Shown: piece by piece, positions 1-8,201 of the stretch
Layout of the letters: every line of letters starts with the position of its first letter
How positions within the stretch are numbered: the first letter of the stretch is position 1
Origin: an uncultured Verrucomicrobiae bacterium
GTDB taxonomy: Bacteria > Verrucomicrobiota > Verrucomicrobiia > Limisphaerales > AAA164-E04
Length of the DNA stretch: 37,862 nt
Assembly (NCBI GenBank): GCA_943788245.1
Contig: CALSPN010000047.1
Coordinates: 1-37,862, forward strand
Direction: 5' to 3'
Notes under the pieces: model-generated
The model's database searches: none
What the model was told of the DNA's origin: nothing
What the model saw: only the letters and a program-made list of their open reading frames with translations
Made by a program: the position numbers and the translations under genes

Positions 1-219
1 AACAAAAGACTTTCCTTCAAAAGGAGCTGAGACCCCTGAGTTACGCACTTTGATTCGGTATGGAAGGGGATGGGGTTCGTTGCTTTTTTCGAAGGTCAGG
101 TCCGGCATGTAACTTGTTTTTTCTGGATATGGCCTGTTCAAGGCGCAACCAGATGTCGCCCCCAGACAAACAAGAGTCAGCAGGGTAAATACGATGGTAT
201 GAGTGGTTGGGGTTTTCAT
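1..219 (-). CDS. ABC-type transport auxiliary lipoprotein, 3' end outside window
   Basis: The minus-strand frame opens with ATG at 217-219 and stays open to base 1, so only the first 73 codons are seen. The N-terminus is a lipoprotein signal: a short polar start, a hydrophobic run, then a lipobox-like TSGC with Cys at residue 25. The following part (YRIKVRNSGVSAPFEGKSFV) has the beta-rich look of the ABC_trans_aux/PqiC-type lipoproteins, which sit in the outer membrane facing the periplasm and work with MCE proteins. It lies 22 bases after the mlaD stop, as the last visible gene of the mlaE-mlaF-mlaD operon, a usual place for this family. The family assignment rests mostly on context plus the lipobox. 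Confidence 0.72.
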   Translation of the reverse strand, partial: MKTPTTHTIVFTLLTLVCLGATSGCALNRPYPEKTSYMPDLTFEKSNEPHPLPYRIKVRNSGVSAPFEGKSFV

Positions 220-241
220 TTTTCCAGTGACATTTATGAGT

Positions 242-1220
242 CTATGGCTTCCTGGTGGGGGGTGGCGCTCCGAACAGTAATTGACTTGGGTAGTTCTTAG
301 CGTTGTCAGTAATGGTCTTAAGGTTGTCAGTCAGGATACGAAGATTATCAAGGACCAGCCCGATTCTCCCCTGATTGCCGCCGGTCATCTGATTGAGGTT
401 TTCCAAAGCAGTGTGCAATTCATCAATCGTAGACATCAGCTTGGGATCGTTGAAAAGGGATTGCATGGAAGTGAAGCGCTTTTTGCGTCTCTTTGGAAAT
501 TTGTGGAAGATCAAGGTCTTTTATCATCGTCTGGATCTCCTGATTTGTAACGCGAAGTTCCTTCAATAGTTGATCCAGGTTGCCACTGAGTGAAGCCAGA
601 TCAGTTGTTTCAAGCTTATCTTTTGCTACCGTAAACAATCCGTTTATATTATCGACCAGCCCCAGAATATCTACATTTTCAAGTTTTCGGAAAACCTCTT
701 CCGCTGAGCTCACGATTCGCGTAAAAGAACTCCCTGCGGAAGGGATGTAACCGTTTTCGGGTGTCCAATCAATTTCCAGGGGTGGATGCAGACCGGGATC
801 AAGATAATCCAGTTCGATATAAGAAGTACCTGTTAAACCGACGCTCGCCATCCGAACCCTCAGACCTCTTTCAACTTCACGCTCAAGCAGGGTTTTTTCG
901 GGTGTTTTAGATCCTCCAAATATATTTTGTTCCAACGAAATGATCAACCTTACATAAGGCTTGCGCTTTTCCATAGGTTTACTCGATTCATAGCGCGTTC
1001 GAGTGAAATCGATGGATTTGATATTTCCAATGGGAACTCCTCGAAATTTGACGGCTGTTCCCAGATCAACTCCATGGACTGATTGATTCAGATAAGTCTC
1101 AAAGACCGGTTGATCTTCAAACATTGTTCCCACTCCCATGATGAGGATGGCAAGTACTGCCAAAACGGCTGTTCCTATGACGAAAAGACCTAGTTTGAAA
1201 TAATTAGATTTACTGTTCAT
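242..1220 (-). CDS. mlaD: MCE-family (MlaD) phospholipid-transport substrate-binding protein, frameshifted
   Basis: This is the periplasmic lipid-binding subunit of an Mla-type ABC transporter. It has an N-terminal membrane anchor (residues about 9-30), then the MCE domain, with the typical GVDLGTAVKFRGVPIGNI stretch at about residues 50-67 and a C-terminal helical region. Read straight, the frame from 1220 ends at 423 in an unrelated tail. The overlapping frame to the stop at 242 carries a sensible helical continuation (TSMQSLFNDPKLMSTIDELH). Joining the two needs removal of one base near 471-480, where the Leu codon is followed by an extra C. The repaired protein is about 325 residues, normal for the family. 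It lies 17 bases after mlaF. The shift may be an assembly error or a real mutation. Confidence 0.88.
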
Positions 1221-1237
1221 GACAACATGATGAAAAA

Positions 1238-2020
1238 TTAATCCTCCACCTGTGTGATATTGTTGTGCTTGCCGCGGTTAAAGAATTCACGGACCGTTGC
1301 ATTGGAGTGTGATTGCTGCAGAGTAACGGGTGGTCCATCAGCAATGATTCCTTTGGTTTCAGCATCCAGCATGATCACACGATCAGCAATGGCAAAGATG
1401 CTTGCCAATTCATGAGAAACGATAACAAAGGTAATTCCCAGGCTCTCAGCTAATCGTCGGATAAGCGCATCGAGTTCCGATGAGGTAATGGGGTCTAAAC
1501 CGGCCGAAGGTTCATCGAGAAATAATACTTCAGGATCGAGCGCCATGGCACGTGCTATAGCCGCTCTCTTTTGCATGCCCCCGCTTACCTCAGACGGGTA
1601 ATGTTTGGTGAAATTACCGAGACCGACCAGCGATAGTTTCATGTGAGCAATAAGGTTCATGGCATGGATATCCAAAGCCGTATGCTCTTCCAAAGGGAGT
1701 CGAACATTCTCGAGTAAACTCATGGATCCAAACAGAGCACCACTCTGATACATGACACCGATGTTTTTGAGAATACGACGATGCTCTTGCTGGTTGGCGT
1801 GAACGAGATCTTGATCAATGATTTTGATGGAGCCTCCAGCGGGCTGGTAGAGGCCGATGAGATGTTTTAAAAGTGTGCTTTTTCCGCAACCGGAACCACC
1901 CAGTATGATGAATACTTCACCACGCCTTACTTCGAAATTAATGTTATCTAGAATGACAGATGTCCCGTATGCACACGTGAGTGCATTTGCTTGGATCACG
2001 ATGTCATTTTTAATGGTCAT
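1238..2020 (-). CDS. mlaF: Mla-type ABC transporter ATP-binding protein
   Basis: This cytoplasmic ATPase powers MlaE/MlaD-mediated phospholipid (organic-solvent-resistance type) transport. It has Walker A GGSGCGKST at residues 41-49, signature SGGMQKR, Walker B VLFLDEPSAGLDP and the switch His in IVSHEL. The length of 260 residues is typical. The frame is open further upstream, but the ATG at 2020 is chosen because it overlaps the mlaE stop by four bases (ATGA at 2017-2020), a classic coupling arrangement, and because the extra upstream residues match nothing in ABC ATPases. Confidence 0.95.
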   Translation of the reverse strand: MTIKNDIVIQANALTCAYGTSVILDNINFEVRRGEVFIILGGSGCGKSTLLKHLIGLYQPAGGSIKIIDQDLVHANQQEHRRILKNIGVMYQSGALFGSMSLLENVRLPLEEHTALDIHAMNLIAHMKLSLVGLGNFTKHYPSEVSGGMQKRAAIARAMALDPEVLFLDEPSAGLDPITSSELDALIRRLAESLGITFVIVSHELASIFAIADRVIMLDAETKGIIADGPPVTLQQSHSNATVREFFNRGKHNNITQVED

Positions 2021-3162
2021 AAACCCAGAATATAATAAATCACAGAAAATAAACCATCTGCCATAACGATCAAAACGATTCCGCTTACGACAGCTCGAGT
2101 GGTGCTTTGGCCCACTGCACTCGCGCCCATGCTTGTTTGCATTCCTCGAAAACAACCAATGCCTGCGACCAATAATCCGAACACACCCGCTTTGAATAGG
2201 CCTCCCCAAAGATCAGTGAGTGTCACTGCGGATTTTATTTGGTTGATGTAGACGATAGTAGGAAACCCAAGACTTATATAAACGACCCATCCTCCCACGA
2301 GTCCCATGAAATTGGCAAATAGGGTTAGTAATGGAGTGACAATAATCGAGGCAATGATTCTAGGGATAGTCAGGAAACGCACAGGATCTATTCCCATGGT
2401 CTGAAGCGCATTGACCTCTTCATTTACTTTCATGGTCCCGATCTCAGCAGCAAATGCAGAACCTGATCTTCCCGCGAGAAGAATGGCTGTCATCAAAGGT
2501 CCAAGTTCGCGCAGCATGGCAACACTCACAAGATCTGCTATAAATAACTCAGCTGCGAATTGTTTGAGTGGAATGGCCGATTGAAAAGCCATGATGAGTC
2601 CCATCAAAAAACAAATAAGACACACAATGGGCAATGCATTGACGCCAGCGCGTTCAATCGTCAACAACATGTCTTTCCAGCGTATTGTGGATGGATGCTT
2701 GAGGGCAATCCAAAGGGAGTAAAAGGCCTCACCCACAAAACTAATCAATTCCTTCAGGTCCTGAAGGAATTGACTTGCGGTAAGTCCTACTTCTTCAGTG
2801 ACTGGTATCGGTTTGGCGTTTGAGTCGGGCTCGGGCTTGAAGTGTTTTAAGTCGAATTGATCAAGCAGTTGTTGGAAATCTTCTTTCAGTCCCTCAAGAG
2901 TGATATCAACATTTGTTCTGCGTTGAGCCTCAAGAAGCAGGTCCGCTAGCATGGCGATTCCCGTACCGTCACAATAATTGATGTTGTGAACATCAATTAT
3001 CACCGTAGAAATTAATCGAGAGCTTGCTTTTTTACGTGCTTTGCCCCAAACCTTGCTCACAGACTCGGTTCGCAATTCTCCTTTGAAAACCAGTGTTATT
3101 GAATCAGTGGTTTCATCAACAAACTCCAGACTTGGAGGAGGTGAGTTTCGGAAGCTCGGCAC
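2017..3162 (-). CDS. mlaE: STAS domain-MlaE permease fusion
   Basis: This is the inner-membrane permease of the Mla lipid transporter. Residues about 15-110 form a STAS-like domain (IIDVHNINYCDGTGIAML, the region around the usual nucleotide/phosphorylation loop). Residues about 130-380 are the MlaE permease with several membrane helices and the conserved ELGPLMTAILLAGRSGSAFA stretch. In the classic Escherichia coli system the STAS partner (MlaB) is a separate protein; here it is fused. The start is GTG at 3160-3162, and an ATG two bases upstream is out of frame. It is the first gene of the minus-strand mla operon and is divergent from the sulfatase at 3312. Confidence 0.93.
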   Translation of the reverse strand: MPSFRNSPPPSLEFVDETTDSITLVFKGELRTESVSKVWGKARKKASSRLISTVIIDVHNINYCDGTGIAMLADLLLEAQRRTNVDITLEGLKEDFQQLLDQFDLKHFKPEPDSNAKPIPVTEEVGLTASQFLQDLKELISFVGEAFYSLWIALKHPSTIRWKDMLLTIERAGVNALPIVCLICFLMGLIMAFQSAIPLKQFAAELFIADLVSVAMLRELGPLMTAILLAGRSGSAFAAEIGTMKVNEEVNALQTMGIDPVRFLTIPRIIASIIVTPLLTLFANFMGLVGGWVVYISLGFPTIVYINQIKSAVTLTDLWGGLFKAGVFGLLVAGIGCFRGMQTSMGASAVGQSTTRAVVSGIVLIVMADGLFSVIYYILGL

Positions 3163-3311
3163 ATGGCAATCACAACGCCTAATTCAGAACAAGTCGAGTT
3201 AAATTCCCCCGTGCCATATTAGCTTTACTGATTGATTATTCTGTAATTGAAGTGTGAACAGGAGTGGAGTGTTTTGTTGTCCCTCTTTCGTTGATACGAT
3301 ATATCATCTAT

Positions 3312-4700
3312 ATGCGCTTTTCTGAACTATTGTTAAAAACTGGTCTCCTTTTCCTGAGTCTACTGGTTTCTTTTGTTTGCAATTCTTCGCCCACTGTGAG
3401 CGACCGGCCTAACATCATTTATGTCATGGCAGACGATTTAGGGTGGGGGGATCTTGGGTGTTACGGTCAGAAACGCATTCTTACACCTCATCTTGATCAA
3501 ATGGCTTTTGATGGGATGCGTTTCACTCAAGTTTATGCAGGTTCAACTGTATGCGCTCCGTCTCGCTCAGTATTGATGACCGGTTTGCATGCGGGACACA
3601 CGCGGATTCGGGGGAACGCGAGAAATCCTTTGCGTCCTGAAGATATAACAGTTGCAGAAGTCTTAAAAAAGGAAGGTTACCAAACAGCTTTGATTGGCAA
3701 ATGGGGACTTGGGGAACCTGGAACGACTGGGATTCCCCGCAAACAGGGATTTGATTATTTTTACGGCTATTTAAATCAACGTCATGCCCATAATTATTAT
3801 CCAACTCACCTCTGGAGGAATGAAACCAAAGTAGCGCTTCGAAATACAGTTCCTGATGAAGATGGTGTTGGAGGAGGTGTTTCCGATAATAAACTGGATT
3901 ACAGCCATGATCTAATCATGGATGAAGCTCTTGGTTATATTCATGAACATGGTGGACAGCCTTTTTTTCTGTATTTGGCATTGACGATTCCGCACGCCAA
4001 CAATGAAGCACGCAGTCAAGGAATGGAAGTACCCGAACTGGAGGCGTATGCCGAATTAGATTGGCCAGAGCCGCAGAAAGGGCATGGAGCCATGATCAGT
4101 CGTATGGATCGAGATATAGGTCGACTTTTTACTGAATTGGAGTCTCTTGGAATCGACAATGATACGATTGTGTTCTTCACGTCTGATAACGGACCTCATA
4201 AAGAAGGAGGCAACGATCCAGATTTCAATGACTCCAACGGGCCCTTACGTGGAATTAAGCGAGCCATGTACGACGGTGGAATTCGAGTTCCGATGATTGT
4301 CAAGTGGCCTGGCCGTATTCCATCCGGCCTTGTGAATGATACAGTTTGGTATTTCGCAGATTTTCTTCCTACTGCAGCTGATTTGGTCGGTGCTGAAACC
4401 CCTGCAGGCTTGGATGGGGTCAGCATCAAACCAACCTTGTTTGGCAAATATCAAGATCTGTCCGATCGTATGCTGTATTGGGAGTTTCATGAGCGTGGAT
4501 TCAAACAAGCATCACGATGGGGGAACTGGAAAGCGGTGCGTGTTGGATGGAAAGAACCTGTTCAACTTTTCCATCTTATCGGGGATTCAAGTGAGCATTA
4601 TGACTTGGCTTCACACTACCCTGGGGTAGTTTCCAAATTTGAGAGGTTTTTGAATCATGAGCGCACGGATTCAAAACACTGGCCAATAAAAAATAAATGA
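3312..4700 (+). CDS. secreted type I (formylglycine) sulfatase
   Basis: The predicted exported sulfatase hydrolyses sulfate esters, most likely on a sulfated carbohydrate. The ATG at 3312 gives 462 residues beginning with a clean signal peptide (hydrophobic residues about 7-22); the frame opens at 3264, but the upstream residues would spoil the signal. Metal-binding Asp residues lie in VMADDLGWGD (residues 38-47). The formylglycine site CAPSR starts at Cys81, followed by the family's LMTG. A second signature, GKWGLG, and the later metal-binding SDNGPH are present. It needs a formylglycine-generating or maturase enzyme, which is not in this window. The ThuA and DUF1080 genes downstream suggest carbohydrate use, but the substrate cannot be read from sequence. 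Confidence 0.93.
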   Translation: MRFSELLLKTGLLFLSLLVSFVCNSSPTVSDRPNIIYVMADDLGWGDLGCYGQKRILTPHLDQMAFDGMRFTQVYAGSTVCAPSRSVLMTGLHAGHTRIRGNARNPLRPEDITVAEVLKKEGYQTALIGKWGLGEPGTTGIPRKQGFDYFYGYLNQRHAHNYYPTHLWRNETKVALRNTVPDEDGVGGGVSDNKLDYSHDLIMDEALGYIHEHGGQPFFLYLALTIPHANNEARSQGMEVPELEAYAELDWPEPQKGHGAMISRMDRDIGRLFTELESLGIDNDTIVFFTSDNGPHKEGGNDPDFNDSNGPLRGIKRAMYDGGIRVPMIVKWPGRIPSGLVNDTVWYFADFLPTAADLVGAETPAGLDGVSIKPTLFGKYQDLSDRMLYWEFHERGFKQASRWGNWKAVRVGWKEPVQLFHLIGDSSEHYDLASHYPGVVSKFERFLNHERTDSKHWPIKNK

Positions 4701-5128
4701 TGATCAAGCGTTAGGATGTAATCAAATGCAAGAGCAGAGATTATTTCTCAGACAATAATCATTAGGAAATATGACGACTCTGTTTTTTTATTCTTAATCA
4801 GAAATCACTACTTTGGATAACACTTTCACGATCCATGAAGCGACAGCACCCAGGGATAATGGGATTGCATGATTCTGGGCCAGGTATCGCTACTTGCTCT
4901 TGAAACCATACCTATCCATCTAAGGGCGATCACATAATGACAAATCAAAGCGTCTTATTCTTGAGCATGACGATATTAGCGCAATGAACGAGTATGACAC
5001 GAGTGGACACGGTCAATGCGCTCAATCCTCGAACTAACGACCAGTGTATACAGCCAATACGATACGCAGGCAGGACGGGACTCAGCAAATATACGGAAGG
5101 TGGTGCCCACGGGGACAGGCAAAGGGAT
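4701..5128. other. intergenic stretch, no gene recognised
   Basis: About 430 bases between the sulfatase stop and the broken small membrane gene. I find no convincing reading frame, repeat or strong hairpin on either strand. The open frames that run through it have no family resemblance and look like chance. Confidence 0.5.
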
Positions 5129-5379
5129 TTAGCGATATTTATACCTCCAGACCGCAATAGCGGACAGGGAAGCTCCTGCATCAAGAACCCGATGATGAAA
5201 CCGCCAAAGAATCTTTCATTCATCAGGATAGCATGGTTTTGACCGGGATAGGTAGTTTTTTTCATCCAGATCATCGAAAGCCACTTGAGGACGTCGGTGA
5301 TGGCAAAAAGCATGACGAGAGATAAAACGAAACGAAATGTTTGGCTTCCCATTAATCTAAAGAAGGATTTTTTTTGCAT
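5129..5379 (-). pseudogene. small hydrophobic membrane protein, apparently frameshifted
   Basis: The family is not recognised. From ATG at 5379 the frame encodes an N-terminal membrane segment (FRFVLSLVMLFAITDVL), a polar middle and a second hydrophobic stretch (FFGGFIIG), then turns into unlikely sequence. If one base is restored in the CCC run at 5188-5190, the frame continues as LDAGASLSAIAVWRYKYR and stops at 5129-5131. That gives a neat protein of about 83 residues with two or three membrane segments and a positive tail. The alternative is that the whole stretch is non-coding. No RBS is obvious. Confidence 0.38.
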
Positions 5380-5510
5380 TTCTTAAGATGTTGATAGACA
5401 TGCAATAAAATTCCCGGGCAAGAAATATTTAAATTTCATTTGAACAAAACATCCAGATGCTGAGTCTCACTTGATGTAGTTATTCATGTTCTCTCTGAGA
5501 TCATAGTGGC

Positions 5511-5557
5511 TCGCCAGAATATGCCGTTTTTTCGTACGACTGGCATCATTCTGGCGA
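5511..5557 (+). ncRNA. candidate structured RNA hairpin upstream of a terminator
   Basis: The arms TCGCCAGAATATGCC (5511-5525) and GGCAT-C-ATTCTGGCGA (5542-5557) pair over 15 bp with a single bulged C, leaving a 16-base loop containing a T6 run. The intrinsic terminator at 5586-5620 follows 29 bases later on the same strand. Together they look like the 3' half of a small RNA or a leader. No coding frame spans them, the transcript start is not evident, and no known RNA family was recognised. Confidence 0.35.
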
Positions 5558-5585
5558 ATGTGCGTTGGTTTAGTTGTTTGGGTTA

Positions 5586-5620
5586 GAAAAGCGTCGGTTT
5601 ACCGGCGCTTTTCGTTTTTT
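5586..5620 (+). terminator. intrinsic terminator
   Basis: A 12-bp stem (GAAAAGCGTCGG paired with CCGGCGCTTTTC, one G-T pair) closes a TTTA loop. One base later comes a T6 run at 5615-5620. It lies upstream of the ThuA gene with no intact plus-strand gene before it, so it would end either read-through from the sulfatase or a small transcript from the 5400-5580 region. Confidence 0.7.
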
Positions 5621-5735
5621 CCGGATCAGTTGATGCAGCAGACATAAGTTCACCAGTGAAGACATATCACGGTTATTGAATAGAAAAGAGTTTCCAATTG
5701 CTGCGAATTCCTTAGATTTTTTCTTATTCAATTCA

Positions 5736-7394
5736 ATGCTCATGAATACTCTCTCATCGAAATGTTTCTCAGGTGCTTTTGAGCGCTTTGCACCAAGCGT
5801 GATGCTCATGCTTGGTGTATTGCTCGGGCAAACGCTATCAGCAGATAACATGGTCGCCAAACCGATCCATGCTTTGATGATTTCAGGCGGCTGCTGCCAT
5901 GATTATCCCAATCAAAACCTCATTCTTTCGGAGGGGATTTCCATGCGGTCCAATGTAGAGTGGACGCTTGTGAATCAAGGAGGAACATCACGTGATGTGA
6001 AAATTCCCATCTATGACAATCCTGATTGGATAGATGGATATGATGTGGTTGTTCACAATGAATGTTTCGGGGGAGTGACAGATGTTGACTGGCTTGAATC
6101 CATCGTCGAAGCCCATACAAATTCTGGCACGCCTGCGGTTTTTATCCACTGTTCACTGCACAGTTATCGAGCAGCGGAAACAGATGCCTGGCGCTCATTG
6201 ATGGGAGCTAGATCAACAAGCCATGAGGGACATCGGCCACTTGAAGTGAAAAATCTTCGCCCGAATCATCCAATCATGAAAACCTTTCCGCCGGTCTGGC
6301 AGACTCCGAATGGAGAACTTTATAAAATTGAAAAGACCTGGCCAGACGCCATACCTTTGGCCAAAGCGTTCGGTAAAGACACTCAAAAAGATCATATCTG
6401 CATCTGGCTAAATTATTTGGGTGATTCTCGTGTGTTCACAACCACTCTTGGACATCACAACGAAACCATGCAATCACCGGTTTATCTCGACATGGTCAAT
6501 CGAGGATTGCTCTGGGCGGTTGGTAAATTGGAATCAAACGGTTTACCTGCCATTGGATATCAAGCTCCATCGGAAAAAACCATTCCCAGTCGTCGCATTC
6601 TAGCAGGTGATTATTCGCGTGGTCGCATCGCGATTGTAGACGAAAAAGGGAAGGTGGAATGGGAACATGCTATTCGAGACATTCATGATCTGCATCGATT
6701 GCCGAACGGAAATATTCTCTTTCAAACCAGTTGGACGAAAATACTGGAAATGACACCAGCCAAGGAGGTTGTATGGAGTTATGACGCGGCAATCGCAAAT
6801 GGCAATCAAGGCCGCAAAGTTGAGGTGCATGCGTTTCAGCGATTGGCAAATGGATTAACCATGATCGCAGAAAGCGGGCCAGGACGCATTATCGAAGTAG
6901 ATCGAAATGGTGTGATGCACCGGGAAATCGCATTACGCGTTGACAACCGATCACCACACCGGGATACACGCATGGTACGTAAATTGAAAAATGGAAACTA
7001 CCTTGTTTGCCACGAAGCAGATAATGCCGTTCGCGAATACGATATGAAAGGTAAAGTGGTATGGGAGTGTCATACAGGTGGCGAGGTTTACGGTGCGATT
7101 CGTTTAGGCAACGGGAACACGCTCATCGGCAATGGTAGCGGCCATAATGTGCTGGAAGTCAACAAAGAAGGTCAAACTGTCTGGTCAATTGAAGAAAACG
7201 AGCTTCCGGGGATACAACTGGTATGGGTGACAACTGTTGAAGAGTTACCCAATGGTAACTTCATGATTGGTAATTGTCACGCGGGGGCAGAAAACCCACA
7301 AATCATAGAAGTCACACGCAACAAAGAGGTGGTCTGGAAATTCAATAACTTTGAGGTCTTTGGGAATGCCATGCCTTGTTCCAAGGTGTTCTAA
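5736..7394 (+). CDS. exported ThuA-like protein with C-terminal beta-propeller
   Basis: The first half (about residues 45-265) matches the ThuA fold, glutamine-amidotransferase-like proteins tied to carbohydrate metabolism: HALMISGGCCHDYPNQ, later VFIHCSLHSY and TTLGHHNETM. The second half (about 285-552) carries repeated motifs of the type RLPNGN-x-L-I followed by I-x-E-x-D-x-x-G-x-VVW: RLPNGNILF, RLANGLTMI, KLKNGNYLV, RLGNGNTLI and ELPNGNFMI, i.e. a PQQ/NHL-like propeller. A signal-like segment (SVMLMLGVLLGQTLSA) precedes the ThuA domain. The start could be 5736, 5742 or 5676; 5736 is chosen to keep a reasonable signal peptide. The DUF1080 gene follows 33 bases later. The enzymatic role is unknown. 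Confidence 0.85.
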   Translation: MLMNTLSSKCFSGAFERFAPSVMLMLGVLLGQTLSADNMVAKPIHALMISGGCCHDYPNQNLILSEGISMRSNVEWTLVNQGGTSRDVKIPIYDNPDWIDGYDVVVHNECFGGVTDVDWLESIVEAHTNSGTPAVFIHCSLHSYRAAETDAWRSLMGARSTSHEGHRPLEVKNLRPNHPIMKTFPPVWQTPNGELYKIEKTWPDAIPLAKAFGKDTQKDHICIWLNYLGDSRVFTTTLGHHNETMQSPVYLDMVNRGLLWAVGKLESNGLPAIGYQAPSEKTIPSRRILAGDYSRGRIAIVDEKGKVEWEHAIRDIHDLHRLPNGNILFQTSWTKILEMTPAKEVVWSYDAAIANGNQGRKVEVHAFQRLANGLTMIAESGPGRIIEVDRNGVMHREIALRVDNRSPHRDTRMVRKLKNGNYLVCHEADNAVREYDMKGKVVWECHTGGEVYGAIRLGNGNTLIGNGSGHNVLEVNKEGQTVWSIEENELPGIQLVWVTTVEELPNGNFMIGNCHAGAENPQIIEVTRNKEVVWKFNNFEVFGNAMPCSKVF

Positions 7395-7427
7395 GTATTT
7401 TCGGAAACATAAAAGTAAGTAATTATT

Positions 7428-8180
7428 ATGAAATTATCATTCCAAAAATGGTTCTTTAACTGCATCACCGGATGCAGCGCCGTCTTGTGGGCTACCACTG
7501 GTTGCCAGACATCCCAAAAAACAGCTTCCAATGAAGTGACTTTTTTTAAACTGACTGAAAGCGTACATCAGTGGCGCCAGCCGATTGGTGATTGGAAGGA
7601 AGTGGGCGTTATTCAATTACGCGATGGGGATAATTCGGCTTTTAAAGTTGAAAAGGGAAGGGGCATTTTCGTCAATCACCCCAACGCTCAAACTGTGAAC
7701 CTTCTTTCACATGCACAACACGGAGATGTATCTTTACATGTCGAATTCACGGTGCCTGAGGGATCGAATTCTGGCGTTTATCTACAGGGGAGGTATGAAG
7801 TACAGGTGCTTGACAGTTGGGGGAAAACCGACGTGGGTCATGGTGATTGCGGGGGGATTTATCAACGATGGGTCAACGGGCGAGGACTCGAGGGGCATGC
7901 GCCGAAAATCAACGCATCCCTACCTCCCGGCGAATGGCAATCGTTTGATATCGTTTTTCGAGCACCCCGGTTCAATGGATCAGGCGAAAAAATCGAAAAT
8001 GCGCGTTTTCTTAAAGTCGTTCATAATGGAGTTCCAGTTCACCATAACGTTTCTTTGAATGGTCCAACACGCTCGGCAAGTTTCGATGATGAACAACCGC
8101 TAGGGCCTATCATGCTGCAAGGTGATCACGGTCCAGTAGCTTATCGAAATATTATTGTCCGGCCATTGAATCTTGATTGA
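7428..8180 (+). CDS. DUF1080 (3-keto-disaccharide hydrolase-like) lipoprotein
   Basis: This 250-residue protein has a lipoprotein signal peptide with lipobox TTGC (Cys26). It then forms a concanavalin-like beta-sandwich typical of PF06439/DUF1080: EFTVPEGSNSGVYLQGRYEVQVLDSWG, GGIYQRW, GEWQSFDIVFRAPRF and the terminal PIMLQGDHGPVAYRNIIVRPL. Members act as extracytoplasmic hydrolases or lectin-like domains, and some cleave 3-keto-glycosides. It is 33 bases after the ThuA/propeller gene and presumably co-transcribed. It ends 16 bases from the convergent sugar operon. Confidence 0.92.
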   Translation: MKLSFQKWFFNCITGCSAVLWATTGCQTSQKTASNEVTFFKLTESVHQWRQPIGDWKEVGVIQLRDGDNSAFKVEKGRGIFVNHPNAQTVNLLSHAQHGDVSLHVEFTVPEGSNSGVYLQGRYEVQVLDSWGKTDVGHGDCGGIYQRWVNGRGLEGHAPKINASLPPGEWQSFDIVFRAPRFNGSGEKIENARFLKVVHNGVPVHHNVSLNGPTRSASFDDEQPLGPIMLQGDHGPVAYRNIIVRPLNLD

Positions 8181-8201
8181 TTGGTTTTTGAACCGATCAA
8201 G
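8172..8201. terminator. possible hairpin between convergent genes
   Basis: CTTGAT (8172-8177) pairs with ATCAAG (8196-8201), and inner GGTT pairs with AACC around a TTTG loop, with a small bulge. It overlaps the ends of the DUF1080 and permease genes. No clear T run follows on either strand, so terminator activity is uncertain. Confidence 0.25.

Larger units (their letters stand above)
5380..5735. other. intergenic stretch with strong secondary structures
   Basis: This gap before the ThuA gene contains an imperfect 15-bp hairpin (5511-5557) and an intrinsic terminator (5586-5620), listed separately, and nothing else I can identify. No promoter could be assigned with confidence. Confidence 0.5.

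Noticed and set aside
4336..4629. 97-codon plus-strand open frame within the sulfatase
   Set aside because: Alternative frame of a well-supported gene.
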